64,000 bases of DNA, from positions 60,115,591 through 60,179,590 of the forward strand of contig NC_067195.1 of the NCBI RefSeq assembly GCF_000699445.3. Direction: 5' to 3'. The position numbers and the translations under genes are program-made. The notes beneath the pieces were generated by a model. It worked only from the letters and a program-made list of their open reading frames with translations. It was not told where the DNA came from and made no database searches. Source of the stretch: Schistosoma haematobium (Eukaryota > Platyhelminthes > Trematoda > Strigeidida > Schistosomatidae). This document shows, one piece after another, positions 49,566 to 59,262 of this stretch; the first letter of the stretch is position 1, and each line of letters starts with the position of its first letter.

Positions 49566-50149
49566 TGAATGACGTTACTTGTACATTACCTTTCTAATGT
49601 ATTAAAATACTATTGATTCAAGACTACTTATTTTACTCCTAGTAGTTAGAAAAGAATTACAAATTTTAAGTATTTTTCAGTCGAACGGTCACGGAACAAA
49701 TGACAATGGGAAGTGAACAGTCTATTTCAGGTTATATATGGGAAAAGTGTATAGTGATAATGCATCGCAATGAACCCGTTCACATATTATATCAAGATGA
49801 TTTACGTTTATCGTATGGAGGATAATGGCACAGTGTTACTAATGGAATATCAGATCATTTACCACTGATTGAGAGTAGGCTCTTCTCTAGTGTTTACAAT
49901 TAAACAATTGATGAACAGTCATTTAGTTGCATAACTATAGGTCTTCTTTTTACCTCTCGACACTTGGCCTTTTATCGAGTTTGGATTGCAGGAAAACCTT
50001 GGAAAATGAAAATAGATAAAATATTGAGTTACTGAAGACTACAATTTGATAATTATGAATATTTCTCGAATGTGACGTAATCATAAACAGCATTCAGGAG
50101 AGTATCAATCTACAATAATTCTTAAATTGTGACCCAGTTAAAAGCTGGT
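49566..50149. other. AT-rich spacer
   Basis: Nothing recognised. Confidence 0.45.
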
Positions 50150-50199
50150 TTCGATTCATTATTTTTTTAAAATTCTGCATCATCAGCGGGTAATTTCAA

Positions 50200-51099
50200 A
50201 TGCATCAATCAGAAATTCTCCTTGTAGACGTGGTTCTGAGATGGTGGAGAATCAACTTCATCAAAAAGCACCAACGGCACACAGCATCAGAACCCAAATC
50301 AAGCACAAAAATCAACAAAAGGATCACCCTACCGTACATACAAGGAATATCAGAAACCGCAACGAGATTGCTGAAAACCTTCGGGATAGGTGTGGCACAC
50401 AAACCAACAAAATCATTACAATCAATCCTATGCAAACCAAAAGATGAAATAACAAAGGAAAACAAATCAAACATCATCTACAAAATAAATTGTGCCAACT
50501 GCGACAAACACTACATCGGACAAAGCGGACGCCCCCTCCACCTACGCCTACATGAACATCAATTAGCAGTCAAACGCCATGATATCTCTTCACTTATATC
50601 AATACACGTGGATAACTACGGACACTCATTCGATTGGGAAAATGTAGAAATCTTAGACAGAGGAAACTCCAAAAACACCAGAGAATTTTTAGAAGCTTGG
50701 CACTCAGGTCAATCAGCAATCAACAAACATATTGAAATCAATCCAATTTATCAACCAATCAGGAAAATCATGCATAAATATAGGAACAAAAATCAAACCA
50801 ATGGGAGACACAACCAAAACAAAGAAGTAAACAATGATAAATTTAAGGTCAACAAGAACCAATCAACATCGAGGTGCACAGAACAAGCTGTGAAACACAT
50901 ATGGAGAAATTCGAACACTTCACTTCTATCTGAAGTTTGTGCTGATGATGTCGTTCAGAAGAACGATGAAAGCTCCACGACCAAACCATCCAGCTCAGAG
51001 AACAAAACTCCACCAAAAAGACGTGGTTCTGCGTATATTTGGATGTCCTTAGACTTTTTTAAACAAGATTTTTTCACTGGTAGTGACAAAAGGTTCTAA
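50200..51099 (+). CDS. PLE C-terminal protein with GIY-YIG endonuclease, 299 aa
   Basis: An intact frame covers the end of a Penelope-like polyprotein. Residues 44-80 hold the RT-endonuclease linker (LPYIQGISE, GVAHKPTKSL). Residues 93-120 hold the GIY-YIG nuclease: IYKINC with the C98/C101 pair (CANC), YIGQSGR at 105-111, and the RLHEH segment with E119. In this family the nuclease nicks target DNA to start reverse transcription. W642-type context (AWHSGQSAINKH) follows near residue 190. From residue 230 on the protein is polar and low in complexity. The RT is missing, so the start codon is probably not that of the original protein. The last 50 codons overlap the hammerhead-like sequence at 50941-50985. 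Cannot act as an autonomous element. Confidence 0.75.
   Translation: MHQSEILLVDVVLRWWRINFIKKHQRHTASEPKSSTKINKRITLPYIQGISETATRLLKTFGIGVAHKPTKSLQSILCKPKDEITKENKSNIIYKINCANCDKHYIGQSGRPLHLRLHEHQLAVKRHDISSLISIHVDNYGHSFDWENVEILDRGNSKNTREFLEAWHSGQSAINKHIEINPIYQPIRKIMHKYRNKNQTNGRHNQNKEVNNDKFKVNKNQSTSRCTEQAVKHIWRNSNTSLLSEVCADDVVQKNDESSTTKPSSSENKTPPKRRGSAYIWMSLDFFKQDFFTGSDKRF
50938..51010 (+). ncRNA. Hammerhead-like motif at the 3' end of the PLE
   Basis: CTGATGA (50942-50948), hairpin TCGTTC-AGAA-GAACGA (50951-50966) and GAAA (50968-50971) appear in hammerhead order, followed by GC and CACGACC. An odd UG/U step lies between the first box and the hairpin, and stem III would be minimal. The region is also read as protein in the 299-aa frame. 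Hammerheads in PLEs are a known feature; this copy lacks a proven stem I. Confidence 0.5.
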
Positions 51100-51110
51100 T
51101 AAATAATACA

Positions 51111-51984
51111 TAATAGCCAAGTTAAGAAAATAGAAGTTTCAACTTTGTTTCATCTGTAATCTCACAATAAATTGTAAACGTATATCAAATTGAAATAAAC
51201 ATTTATTCGTGTATAGAATGGTAATCACCTTAGTACACCAGAAAGCTTTTGTAAACAATTCTTTGCTCCTACCACTTTTTATAGTGTTCCAAAGTATTGG
51301 TTATTAAAACGCCAACTAGCGCTTTGGAAGAAAGCTCAAGTTAATTCGTTAAACATTCATTTATAAAACTTTTTAGACAAATAATAGGATTTTGTCGACT
51401 ATCCTAACGTACGAAGTTACAAGGCTTTAGAAAACCTCCTTGTCATCAACTAGCTGTAGTAAAACTGGGATTAGCTTGAACTAGAATTCAGGCTTTCTGT
51501 TCTGAACATAGTTAAATAGCTTAGTAAAATATTATTTAACCAAACACCAGTGACACAATGAACTTATGAGACGAAGTTCACTAAGTCATATATTGTACTA
51601 GGTTGCATAATAAACTGGATACCCATTTAGGTAAGCCAAATGTAATCCGTTAACTTGGTTATTCACATATATTTACCGACCCAAGCATTATGGCTCCCAT
51701 ATATTCTGTCTACATCACTCTGCCTAATGTATTATTGTTCAGTAAATAGAATACCATATACAATATGACATTTTCGTGCACCTAATTAACTGTCACTGGA
51801 TTGAATAGTCACATTTCATTAGTTATTTTGCTTATAACAAGTAACAGTTTTATTATGAGCAAATATGTATGTAGTACAAAGGCTATGTTTGTTCAGAATG
51901 AAATTCCCGCAGTTACTTGTCCCAGCTGATATTTTTGTCAAATCCATCCAGGTCATTTATTCAGTATGTTCTTGATTATTCCTA
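51111..51984. other. AT-rich spacer
   Basis: Nothing recognised. Confidence 0.45.
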
Positions 51985-53453
51985 ATTACTTACTTACTAC
52001 TGTTATACCTCATGCAGGAGCATAGGCTGCCCACCAGCGTTCTCCACCCAACCCTTTCCTCGGAAATTCTTTCCAGTTACTAGTCATCCCTTCCATGCCT
52101 GCTTCCGATTCCCGACGCAATATGTTCTTTGACCCTTCTCTTCTCCGTTTCCCTTCGGAATTCCAAGTTAGCGATTGCATCGTGTTGCAGTATGGTGATT
52201 CCCGTAATGTACGTCCTATCCACTTCCATCGTCTTTTCCTAATTTCTTCTTCAGCCGAAAGCTGGTTTGTCCTCTCCCACATTAAGCTGTTGCTGATGGT
52301 ATCCGGTCAACGGATATTGAGTATCTTACGTAGACAATTGTTTACAAATACTTGTACCTTTTTGATGATGGTTGTCGTAGTTCTTCAAGTTTCAGCTTCG
52401 TACAGTGGGACTGTCTCAACATTCGTATTGAAGACTCTTACTTTGATACTGGTTGACAGTTGTTTTGAGTTCCATAAGTTCTTCAATTGTAGGAATGCTC
52501 TCCTCGCTTTGCCGATCGATGATGCTTCCCAGATACGTGAAAGTTTCCATCTCTTCCACGTATTCTCCATCAAGTGTGATTAGATTGGTGTTCTCTGTGT
52601 TGTATTTGAGGATCTTGCTTCTTCCCTTGTGTATGTCGGAGCCTTATGGTGCAGAGATTGCTGCCGCCACACTGGCTGTCTTCATCTGCATTTGTTCGTG
52701 TGTGTGTGTGGTATAGAAGGGCCACGTCATCTGCGAAGTCTAAATCTTCTAATTGATTCCGAGCTATCCACTGTATTGCTTGCTTCCCGTCAGATGTCGA
52801 GGTCTTCATAATCCATCAACCACCAGAAGAAAGAGAAAGGGGGAGAGTAAGCAATCTTGTCTAACTCCGGTCCTCACTTGGAATGCGTCTGCCAGCTGTC
52901 CTCCATGCATCACTTTGCACTGAAACTCCGTCGTATGAATTCCGTATGATGTTGACGATCTTCTCAGGTACACCATAGTGTCTAAGAAGTTTCCATAACG
53001 TTCTCCTATCCACACTGCCAAACGTCTTCTCATAGTCAATGAAGTTGATGTATAGTGACGAGTTCCATTCAACTCATTGTTCACCGATGATCCGTAGTGT
53101 CGCAACTTGGTCTGTGCACAATCGATGCTTACGTAATCCAGCCTGTTGATCTCGAAGTCGGGCGTCTATTGAGTCTTTCATTCGGTTCAGCGACAGTCTG
53201 ATGAAGACTTTTCCTGGTACTGTACGTAATGTGATGCCTCTCTAGTTCTCACATTTCCTTTCTTTAGAATTTTGATGAGGTGTCCTTCTTTCCAGTGCGT
53301 CGTCACTTGTTCTTCCTCCCAAATCTTCCTGAATAGAACGTGAAGCATCTTTGAAGCGACTTCTATGTCTGACGTTAGTGCTTCGGCTGGTATATTGTCA
53401 GGTTCTGCTGCTTTCACGCTCTCTAGTTGTCTAATGGCCATCCTGATTTGGGC
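51985..53453 (-). pseudogene. RTE-like LINE, 5'-truncated, RT to tail
   Basis: Minus-strand order: RT opening AIRQLESVKAAEPDNIPAEAL (about 53400) and THWKEGHLIKILKKG; a segment with VRTGVRQDCLLSPFLF (about 52840); DFADDVALL, where YADD is replaced by FADD (about 52720); GKARRAFLQLKNLWNSKQLS (about 52500); PLYEAET; and the end [24 protein letters not shown] (52250). The tail is (GTAA)n at 51985-51999. Several frameshifts and stops. It is the most complete copy of the (GTAA)n-tailed family in the window. Its 5' break meets an Sm-alpha-type SINE at 53450. Confidence 0.85.
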
Positions 53454-53810
53454 TAGCAGTCCCAAAAATCAATGGGAAGATTCAAGTAAACAATATCAAT
53501 TGAATTTAAACTTCACCCAATTGCACAAGCAATCGGCTATCACGACTCGGTAGGTAAGAAGGTACTGGGTTCGAGTCCCAGAGTGAATATCAAGTCTGGA
53601 ATGGAGATACATCCAGCTGATGTGTTACAAATAGGATGAAACGCGTGTCCTGTATTCCAGTGATAGCCACTATCCATCTTTGCTTATAATGCTTGTGGAT
53701 TAAGGTAATATCGAGGCAATACGCACAGTATGCACATATGCCAATAAGAGACTAATCAATCGCAGTTCTAAACATCATTGGGGAAATTCAAGTAAACAAT
53801 ACCAAGTGAT
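53450..53810 (+). mobile_element. Sm-alpha-type SINE with head-to-tail restart
   Basis: The unit starts at GGCTAGCAGTCCCAAAAATC. The tRNA-like head has B box GGTTCGAGTCCC (53569). The hammerhead region has CTGATGT (53617-53623, last base changed from A) and GAAA (53638-53641), and the end CGTGTCCTGTATTCCAG..ATAGCCACTATCC. The next unit then begins: GCAGTTCTAAACATCATTGGGGAAATTCAAGTAAACAATA near 53764-53803 repeats 53450-53493, so the period is about 312 bp. The core change in the first box makes cleavage unlikely. Confidence 0.8.
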
Positions 53811-54059
53811 TTGTTACTTCCTATTTTTTGGTATGAGGCGGTCTGATCTGCTGCCATATAAACTGCGTATATCTGAAACACATGAATAATAGTGAGTTGG
53901 GCATATTTACTCATTTCGAATAGTCAATTCACATAAGTAGTGTACTTTGGGTTTATTTACTTCATTATTGAAAGGCAGTGGCTCCATGATGACATCGGCA
54001 GCTGGCCTCAGACAAGGAGGTGGAACACAAACTTACATTTAACAACTTGACGTGTTTCT
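53811..54059. other. Spacer before the second PLE arm
   Basis: Nothing recognised. Confidence 0.4.
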
Positions 54060-55732
54060 TTGTTATGAAAATCGTTATTATAGTTATTGTCCAAAACAAA
54101 CCGTTGATAATTTGCAATACAGTAGTAAACTTTGGGTATTTGGAAGTTTTAATTTGATTTTATATTATTTAGCAGAGTACCTGTGAACCGTCCTCACAAT
54201 AGACAGATAGTACTGACTTACACTGAAACGTCATACAGTGTAACAACCGAAACTCCACTATTCGTTATGAATGCAGAGAACTAACAAGCCAAAGTTTAAT
54301 CAATTAAACCGGACTAAGTTCTTCTGCATAATAAACAAGTCTTTCTGAGCAACGCGTATTAAATTTTATCAAACCATAAAGTTTATGAGTAATTTGGTTG
54401 GATTTACTTTAGACGAAGAAAGTACAAAATCCCCATATAGTACAACTTGTTCTATACAGCTAAAGGTTTCTCTAGCATAGAGTAGAGTATCAAACAATAA
54501 GGAAGTGATTAATAAATAAGTGTTCGGTACCCGGGAATCAATAACAGTATGCTCAGAAAGATGGAATCAAATATCTAAATGAAAGGATTCGAGTTAGCGT
54601 TTATTAAAGGCAGTCAAATGTCGATAAATGTCAACCACTCCATGCCATAACTTTGGGTTCCGATGGTCCGGTATCATGCAACAAATTAACTGATAAAGGA
54701 TTAAAAGACTAATATTTGAACGAAGAATATCCTTTTCGATAAATTCTCTCCAGGTTCTACAATTATATATCCAAATTGATAATCCGAAATATGAATTTCA
54801 AGTTCAACGGTGTAATATATAGACAAACAGATGGTGTTGCAATGGGTTCATCAGTGGGCCCTATACTAGCTGATATTTTTCTAGCCAAACTAGAAAATGG
54901 TCCACTTAAAAGATTATTCAAAACTCCACATTTTACTGTAGATACGTGGATGACACGTTCATCCTCTGTAAAGATAATACGTCGCCGCAATAGGTTCTTA
55001 TGCGATTTAATGAAGTACATCCAGCCATTCAGTTTACATCTGAAGAAGAGAATGATGGCCGAATAGCCTTTTTGAACGGATGGATCGTTAAAAAGGAACT
55101 TAAACAGAAAAAGTACATGGACTGGGCAGTATACGAATTTCCTGAGCTTTGTACCTGTACAGTACAAACGAAACTTAATCAAAAACTTTACTTACCGTAT
55201 TCGCACTATATGTTCTACTGATATAGTTGAACAAGAGCCTAACACCTTCCATAATACTCTCAGGGAGATCGACTGTCCTAGAAAGTTTATAATTAAATAT
55301 ATGGTCACGAAGGCGAGATACAAACAATGAAGAAGAAATCCCTGTTCATGAGTCTACAATTCAGAGGGGATGCGGCTAGTGAAATACTAACTCAGAGATT
55401 ACGTAGGACAATATAAAAGTCTTTTAACGCCGGAGAACTGCGATTAGTATTTTCTACGCGCCCAATAGTTACACCGAAGCTAAAAGATGAATTACCTAGA
55501 ATGACCACCTCATTTTGTATTTATCAGTTCGACTGCTCCTGTGGAGCGAGTTATATTGGTCGAAGTTCTAGGAATTTACATTTTCGTGCTCGTGAACACC
55601 TTCCAGCGTGGCTAAACAAAGGTTTGATGAAGAAGGTGAACAGCTCAATATTGGCCGATTTAGTACAATTGTAATTGTCCCCGTTATCTTTATTCATAAA
55701 TCTTTGTATTATTATTATTATTATTCGTATTA
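54060..55732 (+). mobile_element. Penelope-like element, copy 2
   Basis: Exact inverted counterpart of 46654-48325 as far as compared. A ~650 bp non-coding leader holds a hammerhead-like relic (CTGACTTACACTGAAACGTC at 54211-54230). The RT fragment at 54752-55066 has FKFNGVIYRQTDGVAMGSS; the YVDDTFILC box (about 54940) is in the next frame. GIY-YIG endonuclease follows at about 55486-55674: CIYQFDCSCGASYIGRSSRN and AREHLPAWL. The tail is (ATT)n at 55708-55730. In this family RT and GIY-YIG nuclease act together in target-primed integration. The frameshift in the RT makes it defective. Confidence 0.85.
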
Positions 55733-55988
55733 TTGGTTAAACATCATTAATCTCCCCTATACATGATTCATTCACTTCGCATTCATCCTTCCGTATGAAT
55801 AATATTGTCCGACCGGCCATTTTTTTTTAAAAAAAAATTTTCCAACCCCAAATTACAATATTTTTCATCCCGTGTTTCGTCCAATGAAATGGCTAGTTCC
55901 AAAAATTAGATTTAATTGGTTAGTTATGTCTTGAAAATTGTTATAAATTATCAGTACTTGTCGACGAAGCACAATCTCAATCGTCATT

Positions 55989-56597
55989 ATGGAGCAGAGT
56001 AACGTGCCGAGTACGAGCGCTGGTGTTTCTCACGTAACGGAAATGGAGGAAGTCTTTTTGACTACCTTGTTTCTGGTTGCGTTTCCATCGGTTGAAGCGT
56101 TAAAGACCACTATCACAAATTTTGAAAGATCGACTTACAGTCATTATGTAGTGAGAGATTCGCATATTGGCAGAGATCAAAAATCCTACATTAAATTTGT
56201 GTGTTGGCGAAATGGGCGTATAAGATCTAGCGGTTCGTCACAACGTATTAGACGGAGGAGGTAATTTGGTAAATTGTTTTATAATTTTTTTTAATGAAGG
56301 GCTTCTATGAACTCCCAATGTCCAGCATTTATGTTTTGTAAGATTATAGACGGCTATTGGACTGTTGTTGTTAACTCGGAAGAGTTAACTGAACGGGACA
56401 TCGAAAATGAAGAAGAGCATGACGAGAATCGACTCTGCGACATCTGTAATCTTGCGCAGCCTCCGTGTGAAACCGGTGATGCGGTTGGTTGGGTTTTCTG
56501 TAGATGTGAAGCAATGTTTCATACCTTCTGTGCCTACGACCCATCGCCGAACGTACGAGCAGTGCACTGTCCTATCTGTGGCGCCATTACAAACTAA
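55989..56597 (+). CDS. Deletion-fusion protein of MULE copy A: N-terminal zinc finger plus RING-like finger (189 aa)
   Basis: Exon 1 is 55989-56260; a 39 bp intron (GT at 56261, AG at 56298-56299) joins in phase to exon 2, 56300-56597. The N-terminal half is the DNA-binding part of the MULE protein, FAR1/WRKY-GCM1-like: KFVCWRNGR, then TQCPAFMFCK and W of GYWTVV. At the deletion point the frame passes straight into VNSEELTERDIENEEE and the RING-like finger CDICNLAQPPC..FCRCEAMFHTFC..CPICG. The HNH pair that closes the first zinc site in copy B is lost, so the DNA-binding fold may be incomplete. The frame is uninterrupted. Whether it is expressed is unknown; it could act as a dominant interfering form. 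Confidence 0.6.
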
Positions 56598-57772
56598 TAG
56601 TGATGACGTTCGACCGCGAGAACGAGTAAAGGCCCTTTTCAGGGCCACCCACAATTTGATTTCCATTATTTTTTATCTACTACTTTTCCGCCGCAAAGGT
56701 CAAGTGATTAAGCACTTATTAATGTCTCATGAATTTAGATATCCCTTAGAGATTAATAGTGGAAAAGCGATTATCGTTCATGTATTCGTAAACTTGTTTC
56801 TAACGTTTATTAAGGTTAAGAAAACTTAGACAAGATTTTGTCATCTAATGAAGACTAATCTAGTAATTTTATATTGAAAATAATGTGATTAGCGTTCATG
56901 TTTTAGTAACACATTTGTAAACTATCTAATAAAAGTACATTTTGAGTACATTTTAATAGGAATATTTTAAATGAGTGAAAATCGTAATTTTGTCGTTAGG
57001 TCAATAAACTTATGATGACATTTATTAGTGAATGTAATAAGATAATTACAAAGATGAATGTGATTAAAGCTCATAGAGAAGTAAACGAAATTGAGAAAAT
57101 TAACTTATTTAGGAATAAAATAATGACATTTGAAAACAAGTTGAAACCATCATCATTGAAATGATGATGGTGATAAAAGGTCATACAGTAAGTGTAAAAA
57201 GAAATAAGAATATTATCCGTTTCATAGATACACAAAACAAGAACTTCATATTCTCGTTTTATATTAAAATTTCCTGAAACCAGAACTATGCGTACGTAAG
57301 AAGTACGTCTGATCGTAAACTAAGCCTCCATAGTTATTCATAACTACTGATTATATCACCGTATTCATTTGCACACCTCATCAACTATTTATGACTGGTA
57401 CAATCTCGTTGTACCAGTTAAATATTCCCTTAAAATATTCAAAAATAAAAAATAATTTAGGAAACAATCGTTTTCCTTAACTTCATCATCACACTATACA
57501 GTTATTAGTCCATAATTTTATTATTTTATAAAGTCCAAAAATAAGGCATGACATTTATGAATTTGACAATGTAATGTGTTAACAATGGTTAACGTTTATA
57601 TCTGTAACGATATATATATTTACAAATTAAAAAGGTCATTCACTAAAGGTCGGGATGATTTGCAGTAAAGTGTTCAGTCACAATAAGTGACTAAGCATTA
57701 TAGGAAAATTGAAAATGCAAAAAATTTTGTGTCAATGAAATACATAGTACAAGAATTGAATCTTGTCAATTG

Positions 57773-57800
57773 ACATAATAATAATAATAATAATAATAAG
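57773..57800. repeat. AAT trinucleotide run in MULE copy A
   Basis: About nine AAT units; the same place in copy B holds about 24. Confidence 0.9.
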
Positions 57801-59000
57801 GAAAATAAATAATACTAATAGCATTGTAAATGTTCATTGATACAGTTGACCTTACTCATATTTATACGTTTAAAGTCGATAAATATTTGTTGAGTCAGTC
57901 AGACGACGTAGGCTTGTTCATTTACACTTCATGAAACTGATATTTCAAATGCTTGTCAAAAATGGTTACATTCATAATGTCTAGATAATTCAGGTTTCAT
58001 ATTACGGTTAACAATATTCACACATGACTGATTAAACACACTAGTTTTTATTACGACCAAAAAATTAATTTTAAAATACAGAACTACAAATAATTTACAA
58101 GTGAACACAATAAGCCGTTTCAATGGACTTTTACAATTTAACCACATTTAAATCTAACGTTGTCTAATTCTCATTATGAATGAACATTTACAAAATAATC
58201 CTTTACTAAATATTAAGTGTCTTTTTCGGAAAATTTATTACTACTTTCATATACTGTCAAAGTCAGTTCATTAAATGATCGTCTACGGTTGGTTCACCTG
58301 AATTATACATATTGCAACCAGTAATTTATCATGATGATTTATTGATATGTTGATTTCTTTTTCCCATTAACACACCGTGTGTTACAAAAAAGCCTATGCA
58401 CACACTTTGGTGATAATTTGTTTATTAATTTGGTATTAAATATTTGACTACCGACCTCATTCAGTAATCACTATTATCAAATATTCAAACCGGTTTACAG
58501 ATGCTTTTTCCCAAAAACTTTCTTTTACTGAGATACATATGATTATTCCTGTTCCGATAACTAACGACTTCAATTCAAGGTATACTTGATCGGAAAACAA
58601 AAATTGATCCTAATACACATTCACTAACAGTAGGATTGCATGGTAATGCAATTAAGTTGGTGTCTTTTTCTTCAAAAGTCTAAATTTTTTTCAAGACTAA
58701 GATTACACAAAAAAAATTATTCATTATCATTAAATTTCAAATGTAAAAAATGAAAATTCTGGTATCCAATCACAGCTCCAGATGTGATTTCGATTTCAAC
58801 TAATCAGATTACAAAGATGAACAGTTTACGACCAATCACAAAATTATTAAAGGTAACAAAATGTTTGTTCATTATCACTTGAGCACACACTTGCAAAACA
58901 AGTCCACCAATCAATGATACCTAAATTTTTCATTCACACCCCACAATTTTTTTAAAAGGGGTGGTAGGGAATCATATAGGCCGGTTACTTAATGTCAACC

Positions 59001-59072
59001 CTTCCGTATTACCTCTTACTTATTCGATCGAATTGTAATTGCACTATTACTTCTCGCTCACCCTATTTGACC
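59001..59072. other. Junction between MULE copies A and B
   Basis: 72 bp between the end of copy A and the point where both 5' ends become alike (GAATAATATTGTC). CTTCCGTAT occurs both here (59001) and just before copy A (55788-55796), so the true 5' end of the element may include it, and copy A may have lost about 63 bp. Confidence 0.5.
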
Positions 59073-59262
59073 GAATAATATTGTCTGACCGGCCATTTTT
59101 TTAAAAAAAAATTTTCCACCCCCAAATTACAATATTTTTCATCCCGTGTTTCGTCCAATGAAATGGCTAGTTTCAAAATTTAGATTTAATTGGTTAGTTA
59201 TGTCTTGAAAATTGTTATAAATTATCAGTATTTGTCGACGAAGCACAATTTCAATCGTCATT

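Larger units (their letters stand above)
50150..51110 (+). mobile_element. Penelope-like element, second type, 5'-truncated
   Basis: This fragment carries only the endonuclease end of a PLE. A 13 bp direct repeat, AGACGTGGTTCTG, lies near its start (50227) and end (51020), possibly part of repeated pLTR-like ends. The non-coding sequence after 51100 is AT-rich with no clear tail. It sits between the two inverted copies of the other PLE type but is not closely related to them. Confidence 0.65.
55797..59000 (+). mobile_element. MULE transposon copy A, internally deleted
   Basis: The 5' end GAATAATATTGTCCGACCGGCC (55797) and the 3' end ...AGGCCGGTTACTTAATGTCAACC (59000) share an inverted ACCGGCC/GGCCGGT core. 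Compared with copy B it lacks about 1.57 kb, from 59639 to about 61205 in copy B coordinates, which removes the transposase core and SWIM finger. The 2.4 kb non-coding 3' part is kept and is collinear with copy B. It stands directly head to tail with copy B. Without a transposase it could move only with help from another copy. Confidence 0.85.

Noticed and set aside
53540..53590. tRNA gene candidate around GGTTCGAGTCCC
   Set aside because: Part of an Sm-alpha-type SINE; the A-box half is poor and the acceptor stem is missing.
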